NCBI GenBank assembly: GCA_000314955.1
Contig: BAEM01000012.1
Coordinates: 1 to 38,307 of the forward strand
Source of the DNA: Paraglaciecola chathamensis S18K6
Lineage (GTDB): Bacteria; Pseudomonadota; Gammaproteobacteria; Enterobacterales; Alteromonadaceae
Direction of reading: 5' to 3'
DNA length: 38,307 nucleotides
The position numbers and the translations under genes were made by a program. Positions 1-8,151 of the stretch are shown piece after piece (position 1 is the first letter of the stretch; each line of letters starts with the position of its first letter). The notes below the pieces were generated by a model. The model was not told where the DNA came from. It saw only the letters and a program-made list of their open reading frames with translations, and did no database searches.

Positions 1-600
1 GTTGCAGAGGCGGCTTAATCACGATTAGAAAAACAAATTACCCCCGTATTCTGGATACGAGTGCTTTAGTTCACGATCCTAAGTCATTTTTAGCCTGCAG
101 CGACGAAGTTTATGTTTGTTTGATGGTGCTAGAAGAACTCGACAATCTGAAAGAGCGCAGAAACAAATCTGTCAGCGCTGATGCCCTTGTATGCATTCGA
201 ATGCTGGAAGACATTTTCAACGGCCATAGTGCAGAAGAGTTGCAAGCTGGTATTGCATTGCCGTCCACCGAAACCGCCAAGCGGGTTAATTATTTATAGG
301 CATTGATACGAACCTTAAGGTTAACGAAGCACTAAAGTACGGCATTGGCAGCGATGCAGACAACCGTAATATCAACTACGCGCTGCACATTAAAACATCA
401 CTGAGTCGAGATGTCATTTTAGTGTCTCGAGATATCAACATGCGGCTAAAAGCACGGATTATCGGGGATGCAGCTGAGGATGTGGCTGTTGATAATAAGA
501 TTGCTGACGTTGACTTACTCTACTCTGTGGGGCAGTCATTTGAGGAGGACTTGTTTGATCGATTTAGTTCGGATAATGAGTTTAAGATAAGTGGGAAAGT
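1..600 (+). pseudogene. PIN-domain (PhoH-type) N-terminal remnant, frameshifted
   Basis: The first third reads as the N-terminal PIN domain of the PhoH/YlaK-type ATPases: LDTSALVHDP near 51, EELDNLKERRN near 135, and, in a different frame, DVILVSRDINMRLKA near 412, with the acidic residues typical of PIN folds. The frame that starts the domain ends at a TAG at 297-299, and the continuation (GIDTNLKVNEALKYG) resumes one frame over at 299, so about one base has been lost there. Similarity fades after LLYSVGQSF (about 540) and the large PhoH ATPase domain is absent. The piece after 540, to a stop at 748, is not recognisable. The 5' end lies outside the window. Family assignment is from motif memory; that the gene is broken is seen directly. 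Confidence 0.65.
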
Positions 601-965
601 GTATACATTTCCCATTGGCCTTTTCAACAATGAAGTCCAAGAAAATATGTCCTGGTATGATTCAGCTATCGACTCCTTCGGTCGCTTTCAGCAAAAAAAT
701 TCATGCTATGAATCACACAAATTAACCACTTCATCATCAAGGATTTAATGTGTACTACATCCATTAAGTACTACTACGCAGTCTCGCAACCTGGATTGAC
801 GTTGTAACGTTTGAGGTCATTAGCGCAGGGTAGTCTACGATATCCAGTTCCTTTTTTATCAGGCATTTTCTTTAAAAATTCTTCAACTTCATCAAGCTCT
901 AATTTGTCGTTCCATGTCGACCACATGATAGCGTTCAATTCGTTTGGTTTCGTCACGTTTTGGTT

Positions 966-1467
966 TGATCTTCCCTTAACTTTGTAGACACTTTTTACTT
1001 AGAAACCGATGTAAGGTAAAAAGCGTTATGAATAAAAAGTATCCTGACGAATTTAAACAAGAGGCCGTGCGTCAAGTAATCGAAAAAGGACATTCAGTGC
1101 CTGATGCTGCTAAGCGATTAGGCATATCGGATAAGTCACTTTATTACTGGGTGAGTAAGGCGAAAGTGCCCGCCAGCCAATCGGCAGAGCAAGAAGAAAT
1201 ACGCAAGCTTAAAGCTGAGTTAAAGCGAGTAACTGAAGAGCGCAACATCCTAAAGGAGGCCGCCGTGTACTTTGCAATCGAGTCAAATACAAGTACGCGT
1301 TCATAAAATCACGACTCAATGTTTATAGCGTTAACACCATGCGCAGGGTACTAAATGTTCACCGCAGTGGCTAGTCTCTATCTAACGCAGAAAAAGCCAA
1401 CGAGCGATTGCTTAAACAGATTAAAACCAGTTACGTACAAAGCGTCTACATAGTTAAGGGAAGATCA
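966..1467 (+). mobile_element. Internally deleted IS3-family element with both inverted repeats
   Basis: Both ends are present: 966-991 and 1442-1467 are inverted repeats matching at 24 of 26 positions, beginning TGATCTTCCCTTAACT. Inside are an intact orfA (1028-1306) and only the first part of orfB: the orfB frame (SRLNVYSVNTM) reaches a TAG near 1372, runs to about 1440 (SYVQS), then jumps directly to the right terminal repeat. By comparison with the longer relative at 13078-14205 about 0.7 kb of orfB, including the whole DDE catalytic core, is missing. It could only move if a transposase is supplied in trans. No clear target-site duplication is visible. Confidence 0.8.
1028..1306 (+). CDS. 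IS3-family transposase OrfA
   Basis: A 92-residue OrfA of the IS3 family. The N-terminal half is a helix-turn-helix (DEFKQEAVRQVIEKG followed by AAKRLGISDKSLYYWV) that recognises the element's ends; the C-terminal half is a leucine-zipper-like coiled coil (EEIRKLKAELKRVTEERNILK) typical of the family. The same protein, about 95% identical by eye, is encoded on the other strand at 13949-14205. In IS3 elements a -1 frameshift near the OrfA C-terminus makes the OrfAB transposase; here the usual A-rich slippery stretch reads AAATACAAG, poorer than the AAAGAAAAG of the second copy, and the orfB portion is deleted anyway, so only OrfA can be made. Confidence 0.85.
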   Translation: MNKKYPDEFKQEAVRQVIEKGHSVPDAAKRLGISDKSLYYWVSKAKVPASQSAEQEEIRKLKAELKRVTEERNILKEAAVYFAIESNTSTRS

Positions 1468-1698
1468 ATTTAAACTATAGCTGGGTGCGTATACTGAATC
1501 TGTGGCTTCAGCAGCGGTTAACATCATTTCATGTGTGAAAAGTCGACCAATGTGGAGATTAGGAAATAATTGCCAAAATCAGTTTGGATAAGGGGCTTTT
1601 TTACGGCGTATTACTTTGGAAAGGCGAGCTTTACTAATGTTACTTTGTAATCGGCGTGTTAACAGTATATAAATGCCTCAATAAATCTGGGGAAAACT

Positions 1699-3480
1699 AT
1701 GTACCGTTCTGTCACTTTAGCGTTGTGTTTAGTGTATTTGCTGGTTGTTGGCGGGGTGTCTTATACTCAGGTCGTGCGTGCCGTAAAACAGGAAGCCGAA
1801 CAAAAAATTCAGGATGTGGCCAGTCGATTAGAAATTCAGTTGGACAAATACCGTACCTTGCCCCGAGTGTTGGTTTTACATCCGGCCATTAGTGAACTGT
1901 TGGCAAATCCGGTGGAAGATAATGTACGCAGCGTGAACCGCTTGCTCTCTACCTATAATCAATCACTTTCTAGCGATGCGGTGTATCTGATGTCGCGCGA
2001 AGGCGTTACGTTGGCAGCGAGTAACTGGCAACAGTCGGACAGTTTTGTTGGTAGCAACTATGGTTTTAGACCGTATTTTCAGCAGGCGGTGAATGGTGAC
2101 GAGGGTAGCTACTTTGCGCTGGGAACTGTATCACGCAAACGGGGGTACTATTTTTCGTTTCCCGTACGAGTTGATAGTGATATCACCGGTGTACTGGTAG
2201 TAAAGGTGGCACTGTCGGTGATTGAGGAGTATAACGCCGAAGCTAATGCACCATTCATTGTAACCGACGACCACGGAGCCGTGTTCTACAGCTCTCACCC
2301 CGAATGGAACTACACGTCATTGGTCGCTTTGCCCAACGCGGTAAAAGCTGAAATCATCCATCAGCGACAGTATGGTACCGGTTCATTGCTTAAACTCACC
2401 GACAAAACTGCCTTGCAAGATGTGCTCATCGCTGAATCTCTTACACTGGAATATAAAAATAAGCTGCGTACTTACTTGATTGCAGAGAAAACCCTGCCGG
2501 AAGTTGGCTGGCATCTGATTGTTCTGACCCCCATTATTAAAGTGTATGTGTTGGTGACCAGCATACTTTTCGGCGCGCTGGTGTTATTCATTCTGGTGGC
2601 TTTGCTGAGCATGATATGGCGGCGAAACAACATTGCTCAGCGTCAGTTGGCCGCTGTGAATGAACAGTTGGAACATCGGGTTGAGCAGCGTACGGCGCAG
2701 TTACAGGAAACTAATACGACGCTAATGGAAACTATAGACATTCAACGGGAAACTGAACAACGACTGAAGGAAACCCAGAACGAGCTGATTCAGGCTGGCA
2801 AGCTGGCGTTACTAGGGGAAATGTCGGCTAGCATCAACCACGAGCTAAATCAGCCATTAACCGCCATGCTGACGTACAGTGAAACCCTGAAGCTGATGAT
2901 TACGCGGGGCAAAACCGAAGGTATTGGCGAAACCACCGACGAAATTATCGCGCTGATCCGGAAAATGGCCACCATGGTGGCGCAGTACAAGCTGTTTGCC
3001 AGGAAGTCGGCGGGTAAGATTGGGCCCGTTCTGGTGGCAGATACACTCAGTGCATCCCTGTCAATTCTGGAAGCTAAAATCAGTAAAATGGCGGCGGAAG
3101 TTCACATTCAGCCTTACGACACTAGTTTGCTGGTGCTGGCGGAAGCCGTACCGCTCGAACAGGTGTTGGTGAACCTGCTGAATAATGCTTTGCAGGCGCA
3201 GGAAGCGGTCAGCCAGCCACGCATCGACATCAGCGTTACCGCCAAAAAAGCGGATGCTGTGATTGCCGTGAAAGATTGCGGGCAGGGCTTTTCCGAGGAA
3301 CAATTACAGAAAGTTTTTGAGCCGTTTTACACCACCAAAGGTAAAGGATTAGGGCTGGGGTTAACGATCTCTCAGCGTATTATGGCATCCTTCGGTGGTA
3401 CCATCGCGGCGACAAATCACCCTCAGGGTGGTGCCGTGTTCACCTTAATTTTACCGATTAAACAAGAGCCAGAAGTATGA
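1699..3480 (+). CDS. dctB: C4-dicarboxylate sensor histidine kinase DctB
   Basis: Sensor kinase of 593 residues, the normal DctB size. Membrane segments at about residues 4-22 and 284-306 enclose a roughly 260-residue periplasmic sensor of double-Cache type, followed by a coiled coil (NEQLEHRVEQRTAQLQETN), a HisKA domain with the phospho-acceptor His381 in the motif NHELNQPL, and a HATPase domain with N box (NLLNNALQAQE, about 490), DCGQGFS and GKGLGLGL. The NHELNQPL signature is typical of DctB-like kinases. The start is the ATG preceded by GGGGAAAACT. It overlaps dctD by four bases (ATGA), so the two are co-transcribed and translationally coupled. Family knowledge: such kinases sense succinate, fumarate or malate in the periplasm. 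Ligand here is inferred from the malate-related genes downstream. Confidence 0.9.
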   Translation: MYRSVTLALCLVYLLVVGGVSYTQVVRAVKQEAEQKIQDVASRLEIQLDKYRTLPRVLVLHPAISELLANPVEDNVRSVNRLLSTYNQSLSSDAVYLMSREGVTLAASNWQQSDSFVGSNYGFRPYFQQAVNGDEGSYFALGTVSRKRGYYFSFPVRVDSDITGVLVVKVALSVIEEYNAEANAPFIVTDDHGAVFYSSHPEWNYTSLVALPNAVKAEIIHQRQYGTGSLLKLTDKTALQDVLIAESLTLEYKNKLRTYLIAEKTLPEVGWHLIVLTPIIKVYVLVTSILFGALVLFILVALLSMIWRRNNIAQRQLAAVNEQLEHRVEQRTAQLQETNTTLMETIDIQRETEQRLKETQNELIQAGKLALLGEMSASINHELNQPLTAMLTYSETLKLMITRGKTEGIGETTDEIIALIRKMATMVAQYKLFARKSAGKIGPVLVADTLSASLSILEAKISKMAAEVHIQPYDTSLLVLAEAVPLEQVLVNLLNNALQAQEAVSQPRIDISVTAKKADAVIAVKDCGQGFSEEQLQKVFEPFYTTKGKGLGLGLTISQRIMASFGGTIAATNHPQGGAVFTLILPIKQEPEV

Positions 3481-4823
3481 GTATTCCGATTTATATCATC
3501 GACGACGAACCGGCAATTTTAAAGGCGCTAAAGCAACTTCTTTCTATCGAAGGTTACGAGACTGAAGTATTCAGTGATGCCCGCGAGGCGTTGAAAAAGC
3601 TTGATCGCGATTGGCCTGGCGTGGTGCTTTCAGATATTAATATGCCGGGTATCGACGGTGTGGAATTTCTCCGTGAGGTGCTCAAGGTTGATTCCGAGTT
3701 TTCGGTGGTAATGCTCACGGGGCACGGTGACATTTCCACCGCCGTTGAATCTATGCGCCTGGGCGCTTACGACTTCATTGAAAAGCCATTCTCCAACGAA
3801 CACATTCTGGATGTGCTGAATCGCGCGGGTGAAAAACGTGCATTAGTCTTGGAGAACCGTGAACTGAAAAATGAGCTGGACGCGCAGACCGGAGCGGGCC
3901 CTCGTCTACTGGGGAACACTCACAAAATAAAAGCGTTGCGGCGCTTACTCATGCAGATTAAAGATATTCCCGCTGACGTGCTGATTCGCGGCGAAACCGG
4001 CTCAGGAAAAGATTTGGTTGCCCGCTTTTTGCATTACAACAGCCATCGTAAGAACGAAAATTTCGTGGCAATTAACTGTGGCGCCATTCCGGAAACCATG
4101 ATTGAAAGTGAATTGTTCGGCTTTGAAGCCGGTGCTTTTACCAGCGCGCAGAAGAAACGAGTAGGTAAGATTGAACATGCCAATGGCGGCACGTTTTTTC
4201 TTGATGAAATTGAAAGTATGCCTATGGCCTTACAAATCAAGTTACTGCGTGTGTTGGAAGATCGTCGTATTGAGCCACTTGGTAGCAACCGCCATGTGGA
4301 TTTGGATATTCGAGTGATTGCCGCGGCCAAAATTGATTTGCTGGAACTGGTGGGAAAAGGTGAATTTCGCGAGGATTTATTCTATCGCCTGAATGTGATT
4401 AACGTTGAAATTCCGCCGCTGCGTGAACGGAGAGAGGATATCTCGCTATTGTTCCAGCATTACGCAGCGCTGGCCAGTTCACGTTTTCACACCGACGCGC
4501 CGCGGCTGACCAATGACCAGCTGGCGCGCCTGCAACAACATAACTGGCCAGGCAATATTCGGGAACTACGCAATGTGGCTGAGCGTTTCGTGTTAATGGG
4601 CGGGCAAACGGTGTTCGATGAACCTGCGGGTGGCGACATAGACGATGCCACGACGCTGGCAGAGAAGGTGGGGCAATACGAGCGCGATGTTCTGGAAGCG
4701 GCGTTACGTGAACACGATGGCAGGCTTATCGATGTGCAGCAGCAACTCGGCCTACCGCGCAAAACCCTGTACGACAAAATGCGCAAATACGGGCTGGTAA
4801 AAGCCGATTTCAAGTTGTCCTGA
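3477..4823 (+). CDS. dctD: Sigma-54-dependent response regulator DctD
   Basis: 448-residue NtrC-family activator. Receiver domain at residues 1-120 with acidic pair D9-D10, phospho-acceptor D53 and K in IEKPF; AAA+ domain at about 140-375 with Walker A GETGSGKD (about 171), Walker B FFLDEIES, and arginine fingers in FREDLFYRLNV; Fis-type helix-turn-helix at the end (LIDVQQQLGLPRKTLYDKM). The sigma-54 contact loop reads GAFTSA (219-224) instead of the canonical GAFTGA; Gly to Ser at this place is uncommon but occurs among DctD-like proteins. Partner of the overlapping DctB. The likely target is the sigma-54 promoter at 4976-4990 directly downstream, in front of the receptor-hydrolase-carrier-malic enzyme operon. 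Confidence 0.92.
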   Translation: MSIPIYIIDDEPAILKALKQLLSIEGYETEVFSDAREALKKLDRDWPGVVLSDINMPGIDGVEFLREVLKVDSEFSVVMLTGHGDISTAVESMRLGAYDFIEKPFSNEHILDVLNRAGEKRALVLENRELKNELDAQTGAGPRLLGNTHKIKALRRLLMQIKDIPADVLIRGETGSGKDLVARFLHYNSHRKNENFVAINCGAIPETMIESELFGFEAGAFTSAQKKRVGKIEHANGGTFFLDEIESMPMALQIKLLRVLEDRRIEPLGSNRHVDLDIRVIAAAKIDLLELVGKGEFREDLFYRLNVINVEIPPLRERREDISLLFQHYAALASSRFHTDAPRLTNDQLARLQQHNWPGNIRELRNVAERFVLMGGQTVFDEPAGGDIDDATTLAEKVGQYERDVLEAALREHDGRLIDVQQQLGLPRKTLYDKMRKYGLVKADFKLS

Positions 4824-4840
4824 ACTCAATTCAAGAAAAT

Positions 4841-4856
4841 GGGTGGATTCCCACCC
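4841..4856. promoter_or_regulatory. Palindrome, candidate DctD enhancer site
   Basis: GGGTGG-ATTC-CCACCC, a 6-bp perfect inverted repeat 17 bp after the dctD stop and about 120 bp upstream of the -24 element at 4976. That distance is ordinary for upstream activating sites of NtrC-family activators. It could instead be a terminator stem, but no T-run follows on the + strand (GACGCCTCTTATT), which favours a protein-binding site. Only one copy was found. Confidence 0.4.
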
Positions 4857-4975
4857 GACGCCTCTTATTCCACGAGTGACATCCCGCCGATTTTACTAAA
4901 CTTGTAACATGCACATTATTACTAAAACTCATTAACCACCTGAAAATTATGGATTTTATATTTTAGTTGTCGGTG

Positions 4976-4990
4976 TGGCAAGGTCCTTGC
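4976..4990 (+). promoter_or_regulatory. Sigma-54 (-24/-12) promoter
   Basis: TGGCAAGGTCCTTGC matches the consensus TGGCAC-N5-TTGC with invariant GG and GC separated by exactly ten bases. Predicted start of transcription is about 12 bp after the GC, near 5001, giving a leader of roughly 90 nt before the receptor start at 5095. It follows the gene for a sigma-54 activator, which makes control by DctD the natural reading. Confidence 0.8.
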
Positions 4991-5094
4991 CTTATGTTGC
5001 ATTGATGTAACAGTTGTTGCTGAGTTTTTAGTCTTTTAACAATTGTGCATCTTTTAGACTGAGGACACATTTAAACACTCTGTAAGGTAAAACA

Positions 5095-8000
5095 ATGATT
5101 AATAAGATTACCCAAGTGATTCGTGCACGGCGCAGACTGGTAGCGCCTGCATGCATGCTGGCAGTGGCATCATCTCTGTCATCCTACGCACAAGCCCAAA
5201 CTACGCCAAAAGAGGATTCTGACATTGAGAAAATTTCTGTTGTTGGTTCCCAGATTAAGGGCGCTGAAATCAGTGAAGCGTTAGCTGTATCGCAACTGGA
5301 CGCCGAAGATATAGCCACAATGGGCATCGATTCCGGCGATGACTTGCTGCAACTGATCCCAGAAAACGGTCAGAACTTTTTTAATGAAGCCGGCAACATC
5401 AGTGGCGGCGTCAACGCTGCTCGAGGAGATGTCGGGGCGTTTAACTTACGCAACATCGGCACCGGTAACACGCTAGTGCTGATTAACGGTCGTCGTATGG
5501 TGAATTCGGCGTCGTACCAAACTGAGGAAGTAGGCGGTAGCTTCGTTCCGGTTAACTCAGTGAACTCCCAACTTATTCCTGTTTACGGTGCTAAACGTGT
5601 AGAAGTATTACGTGATGGTGCATCAGCGATTTACGGCTCTGATGCTGTGGCTGGGGTAGTGAACACAGTGACATCGACCAATTTCCAAGGTTTTGATATC
5701 CGCGTCAAATGGCAGGAATATGAACATTTGCCGCGTGATGACCAAACACTGTCGATGCACTGGGGCAAAACCTTTAACGGCGGTAAAACCAATATCGGTG
5801 TGATCGCTAATTATTACCAGCGTGACCGGGTTAATTCTCAGGACGATCCTCGCTGGACCAACGCAGACCTTACCGACCGCTTGCCCACTGATTCGCCGTG
5901 GTACGGTCATTCAGAATGGGACTCAACCAGCGCTAACTCACTGTACGGCCAGTTCGATATGGTTGACCGCGTGACGTCAAGCAATCCATTACGTGCAGAT
6001 GGACTAGTGGATAACAGCGGTGAGTTTGAAACCTATCCGGCAGGTGATGATCGCTGTGCCTGGGATTTAGGCAACGGCTTATGTGCAGCGCCGGATGGTC
6101 AGGGCACCGTGCGTTTCAACATGAACCAGGATCGCGACCTGACTTCTAAGCTGGATCGTACCAATCTGTTTATCAACCTGAACCATACTTTTGAAAATGG
6201 CTGGGAAGCGTTCTCTGAGTTTCTTGGCTACCGCTCCAATACCAACTTACGCCGTCATCCTACCGCGTCATTTTCATCATCAAAACTGGTGGTTGCGGCA
6301 GACAACTACTACAACCCTTTTGGCCCGTGTGGCTCGCCTAACCGCGTGGATAACGCCGCAGTAGAGGCGGGGGTTTCGTGTGACGGCGCCGCACTGACCA
6401 TCGACAACTACCGTTTTGCCGAATACCCACGCATTGTTGAGAATAGCGGCGAAACCTTCCGTCTTCTGCAAGGCCTGCGCGGATACTGGGGTGAGTGGGA
6501 TTGGGAAACGGCGGTCTCGTGGTCAAAAGACACCAAGGACGACGTAACGCATAACCGTGTATCCAATACACTGATGCAGGAAGCATTAAACGACACGACC
6601 GCTGCCGCTTACAACCCGTTTTCTGCTGGTGTGAATTCAAACATAGAACGTGCGTTAATTGACGTATACCGCAAGAGTGAATCAGAGCTGAAAACCTTTG
6701 ATATTAAGTTTTCTAACCCAGGCATTTATGAATTACCTGCGGGTTTCGTTGGCTTTGTAGCAGGCATGGAATATCGGCATGAGTCGTTCAAAGACGACCG
6801 TGATCCGAGGCTTGATGGTACCATTCAGTTTACCGATGCAGATGGGGATACCTATCCGTTTGTGTCAGACGTGGTGAATTCCAGCCCGACGCCGGATAAT
6901 TCAGGTCATCGTGCAGTAAGTTCTGCGTTCGCGGAGCTACAGGTGCCGGTACTGGAAAACCTCGATGTGCAGTTGGCAGTTCGTTACGAAGATTTCTCTG
7001 ACGTCGGTGACACCACTGTAGGCAAAGTTGCATTCGGTTATCGCCCAATTGAACCTGTATTACTACGTGGTTCATGGTCGCAGGCATTCCGCGCGCCGAA
7101 CCTAGTAACGATTAATGAGGAAATCGTCGCCCGAACGCAAACTCGTACCGATTACGCGTGTTTGTATGGGGCGGTAAATGGTGGTGACCCAGATCAAGAT
7201 ACACTGGATTGCTCCTACTCACTACAGCGTATTGCGCAGGGCAGTCAGGAGCTGAAACCCGAAGAATCTGACAATACCTCCATTGGTATTGTGGTGGAGC
7301 CGCTGGAAGGCCTTGCAATCACCCTCGATTATTGGTCTATCGAGAAGAAAAATACCATTGGTCTGTTCGGTGAAGAAAATCACTCGTTGCTGGACTTGTT
7401 GTACCGCCTTGAGCAAGGTAATGAAAACTGCGATAGCGCCACCTTTAATAACAGCCTCAACCGGGGAGATATCGACCCGGATGAAGCTGCATACTACAGC
7501 GCAGCAGGCATCTGCCCAGCAGGCCAAATCAACTACATTGATGACCGGTATGCCAATCTCGATAAGCGCACTGTAAGTGGTCATGATTTGGGCATTTACT
7601 ACAACATCAAAACTGATTATGGCCGCTTCAAAATTGACTATAACGGTTCCTTCCTCGATAAGTTCGAGCAGGAAGCCGGTGGTTTGGCAACGCAGTTAGT
7701 GGCTGCCAGCGAGAGTGGTGTATTACCTGCCAGCTTCCCCGTTACCGGATTTGCAGACCTGATTGGTCGCAACGGTAACCAGAAAGAGAAACACAGTCTG
7801 CGATTAATGTGGCGTGGTGATGTGTTCGGTGCGTCGCTGTCGGGCTATCGTATCGGCAGTTTCTATCAAAGTGAACTGACACTGGAAGATGGCACCCGTT
7901 TTGTGATTCCAGCAATGACCACCGTTGATGCGACGTTTGACTATAAAACTCAGATCCAGGAAGTGGATACCCGGTTCCGTCTGGGTGTAAAAAACTTGAC

Positions 8001-8103
8001 TGACAAACGAGCACCACTGGCAGCCGCGAGCTTCGGTTTCTTTAACGATGCGCACCGAGACTATGGTCGTTATTTCTATATGGATGTAAGCGCAAGCTTC
8101 TGA
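5095..8103 (+). CDS. TonB-dependent outer membrane receptor of the dicarboxylate operon
   Basis: 1002 residues. Signal peptide ending near SYAQA-Q (about residue 34), TonB-box region IEKISVVGSQI, plug domain (DLLQLIPENG, LRNIGTGNTLVLINGRRM, VEVLRDGASAIYGSDAVAGVVN), then a 22-strand-type beta-barrel with the family's final aromatic residue (FYMDVSASF). Active uptake of a ligand across the outer membrane, powered by TonB-ExbBD. The start has the binding site AAGG eight bases upstream. First gene after the sigma-54 promoter; the next genes are a secreted hydrolase, a dicarboxylate carrier and malic enzyme, so the ligand is probably an ester, oligomer or polymer that yields a C4-dicarboxylate. 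No iron-siderophore neighbours are present. Confidence 0.9.
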   Translation: MINKITQVIRARRRLVAPACMLAVASSLSSYAQAQTTPKEDSDIEKISVVGSQIKGAEISEALAVSQLDAEDIATMGIDSGDDLLQLIPENGQNFFNEAGNISGGVNAARGDVGAFNLRNIGTGNTLVLINGRRMVNSASYQTEEVGGSFVPVNSVNSQLIPVYGAKRVEVLRDGASAIYGSDAVAGVVNTVTSTNFQGFDIRVKWQEYEHLPRDDQTLSMHWGKTFNGGKTNIGVIANYYQRDRVNSQDDPRWTNADLTDRLPTDSPWYGHSEWDSTSANSLYGQFDMVDRVTSSNPLRADGLVDNSGEFETYPAGDDRCAWDLGNGLCAAPDGQGTVRFNMNQDRDLTSKLDRTNLFINLNHTFENGWEAFSEFLGYRSNTNLRRHPTASFSSSKLVVAADNYYNPFGPCGSPNRVDNAAVEAGVSCDGAALTIDNYRFAEYPRIVENSGETFRLLQGLRGYWGEWDWETAVSWSKDTKDDVTHNRVSNTLMQEALNDTTAAAYNPFSAGVNSNIERALIDVYRKSESELKTFDIKFSNPGIYELPAGFVGFVAGMEYRHESFKDDRDPRLDGTIQFTDADGDTYPFVSDVVNSSPTPDNSGHRAVSSAFAELQVPVLENLDVQLAVRYEDFSDVGDTTVGKVAFGYRPIEPVLLRGSWSQAFRAPNLVTINEEIVARTQTRTDYACLYGAVNGGDPDQDTLDCSYSLQRIAQGSQELKPEESDNTSIGIVVEPLEGLAITLDYWSIEKKNTIGLFGEENHSLLDLLYRLEQGNENCDSATFNNSLNRGDIDPDEAAYYSAAGICPAGQINYIDDRYANLDKRTVSGHDLGIYYNIKTDYGRFKIDYNGSFLDKFEQEAGGLATQLVAASESGVLPASFPVTGFADLIGRNGNQKEKHSLRLMWRGDVFGASLSGYRIGSFYQSELTLEDGTRFVIPAMTTVDATFDYKTQIQEVDTRFRLGVKNLTDKRAPLAAASFGFFNDAHRDYGRYFYMDVSASF

Positions 8104-8115
8104 TTTTTCTAATCC

Positions 8116-8132
8116 GGCGGCACCCTGCCGCC
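8116..8132 (+). other. Intercistronic stem-loop
   Basis: GGCGGCA-CCC-TGCCGCC is a perfect 7-bp GC-rich stem with a 3-nt loop, 12 nt after the receptor stop and about 20 nt before the hydrolase start. No T-run follows (ATATATTAAG), so it is more likely an mRNA-stabilising or partial-attenuation element that lets the receptor be made in excess than a full terminator. Confidence 0.55.
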
Positions 8133-8151
8133 ATATATTAAGTTGGTTATT

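Larger units (their letters stand above)
774..1527 (-). pseudogene. Small gene of unknown function split by IS3 insertion
   Basis: Removing the insertion element at 966-1467 joins two minus-strand frames exactly in phase: 20 codons from an ATG at 1527 down to 1468 (MMLTAAEATDSVYAPSYSLN) and 64 codons from 965 down to a stop at 774. The reconstructed protein has 83 residues, with an acidic helix-like stretch (LELDEVEEFLKKMP) and a C-terminal part with two Cys (RLPCANDLKRYNVNPGC). The frame is also open for 17 codons upstream of the ATG, so the true start is uncertain, and no strong ribosome binding site is seen. I do not recognise the family. The interrupted-gene reading rests on the in-phase joint and could be chance for so short a frame. 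Confidence 0.35.

Noticed and set aside
1656-1892. A 78-codon + strand frame overlapping the dctB start
   Set aside because: Out of frame with dctB, no conserved motifs, and dctB has the better ribosome binding site and domain support.
4841-4856. Terminator after dctD
   Set aside because: Good stem but no T-run; kept instead as a possible activator site.
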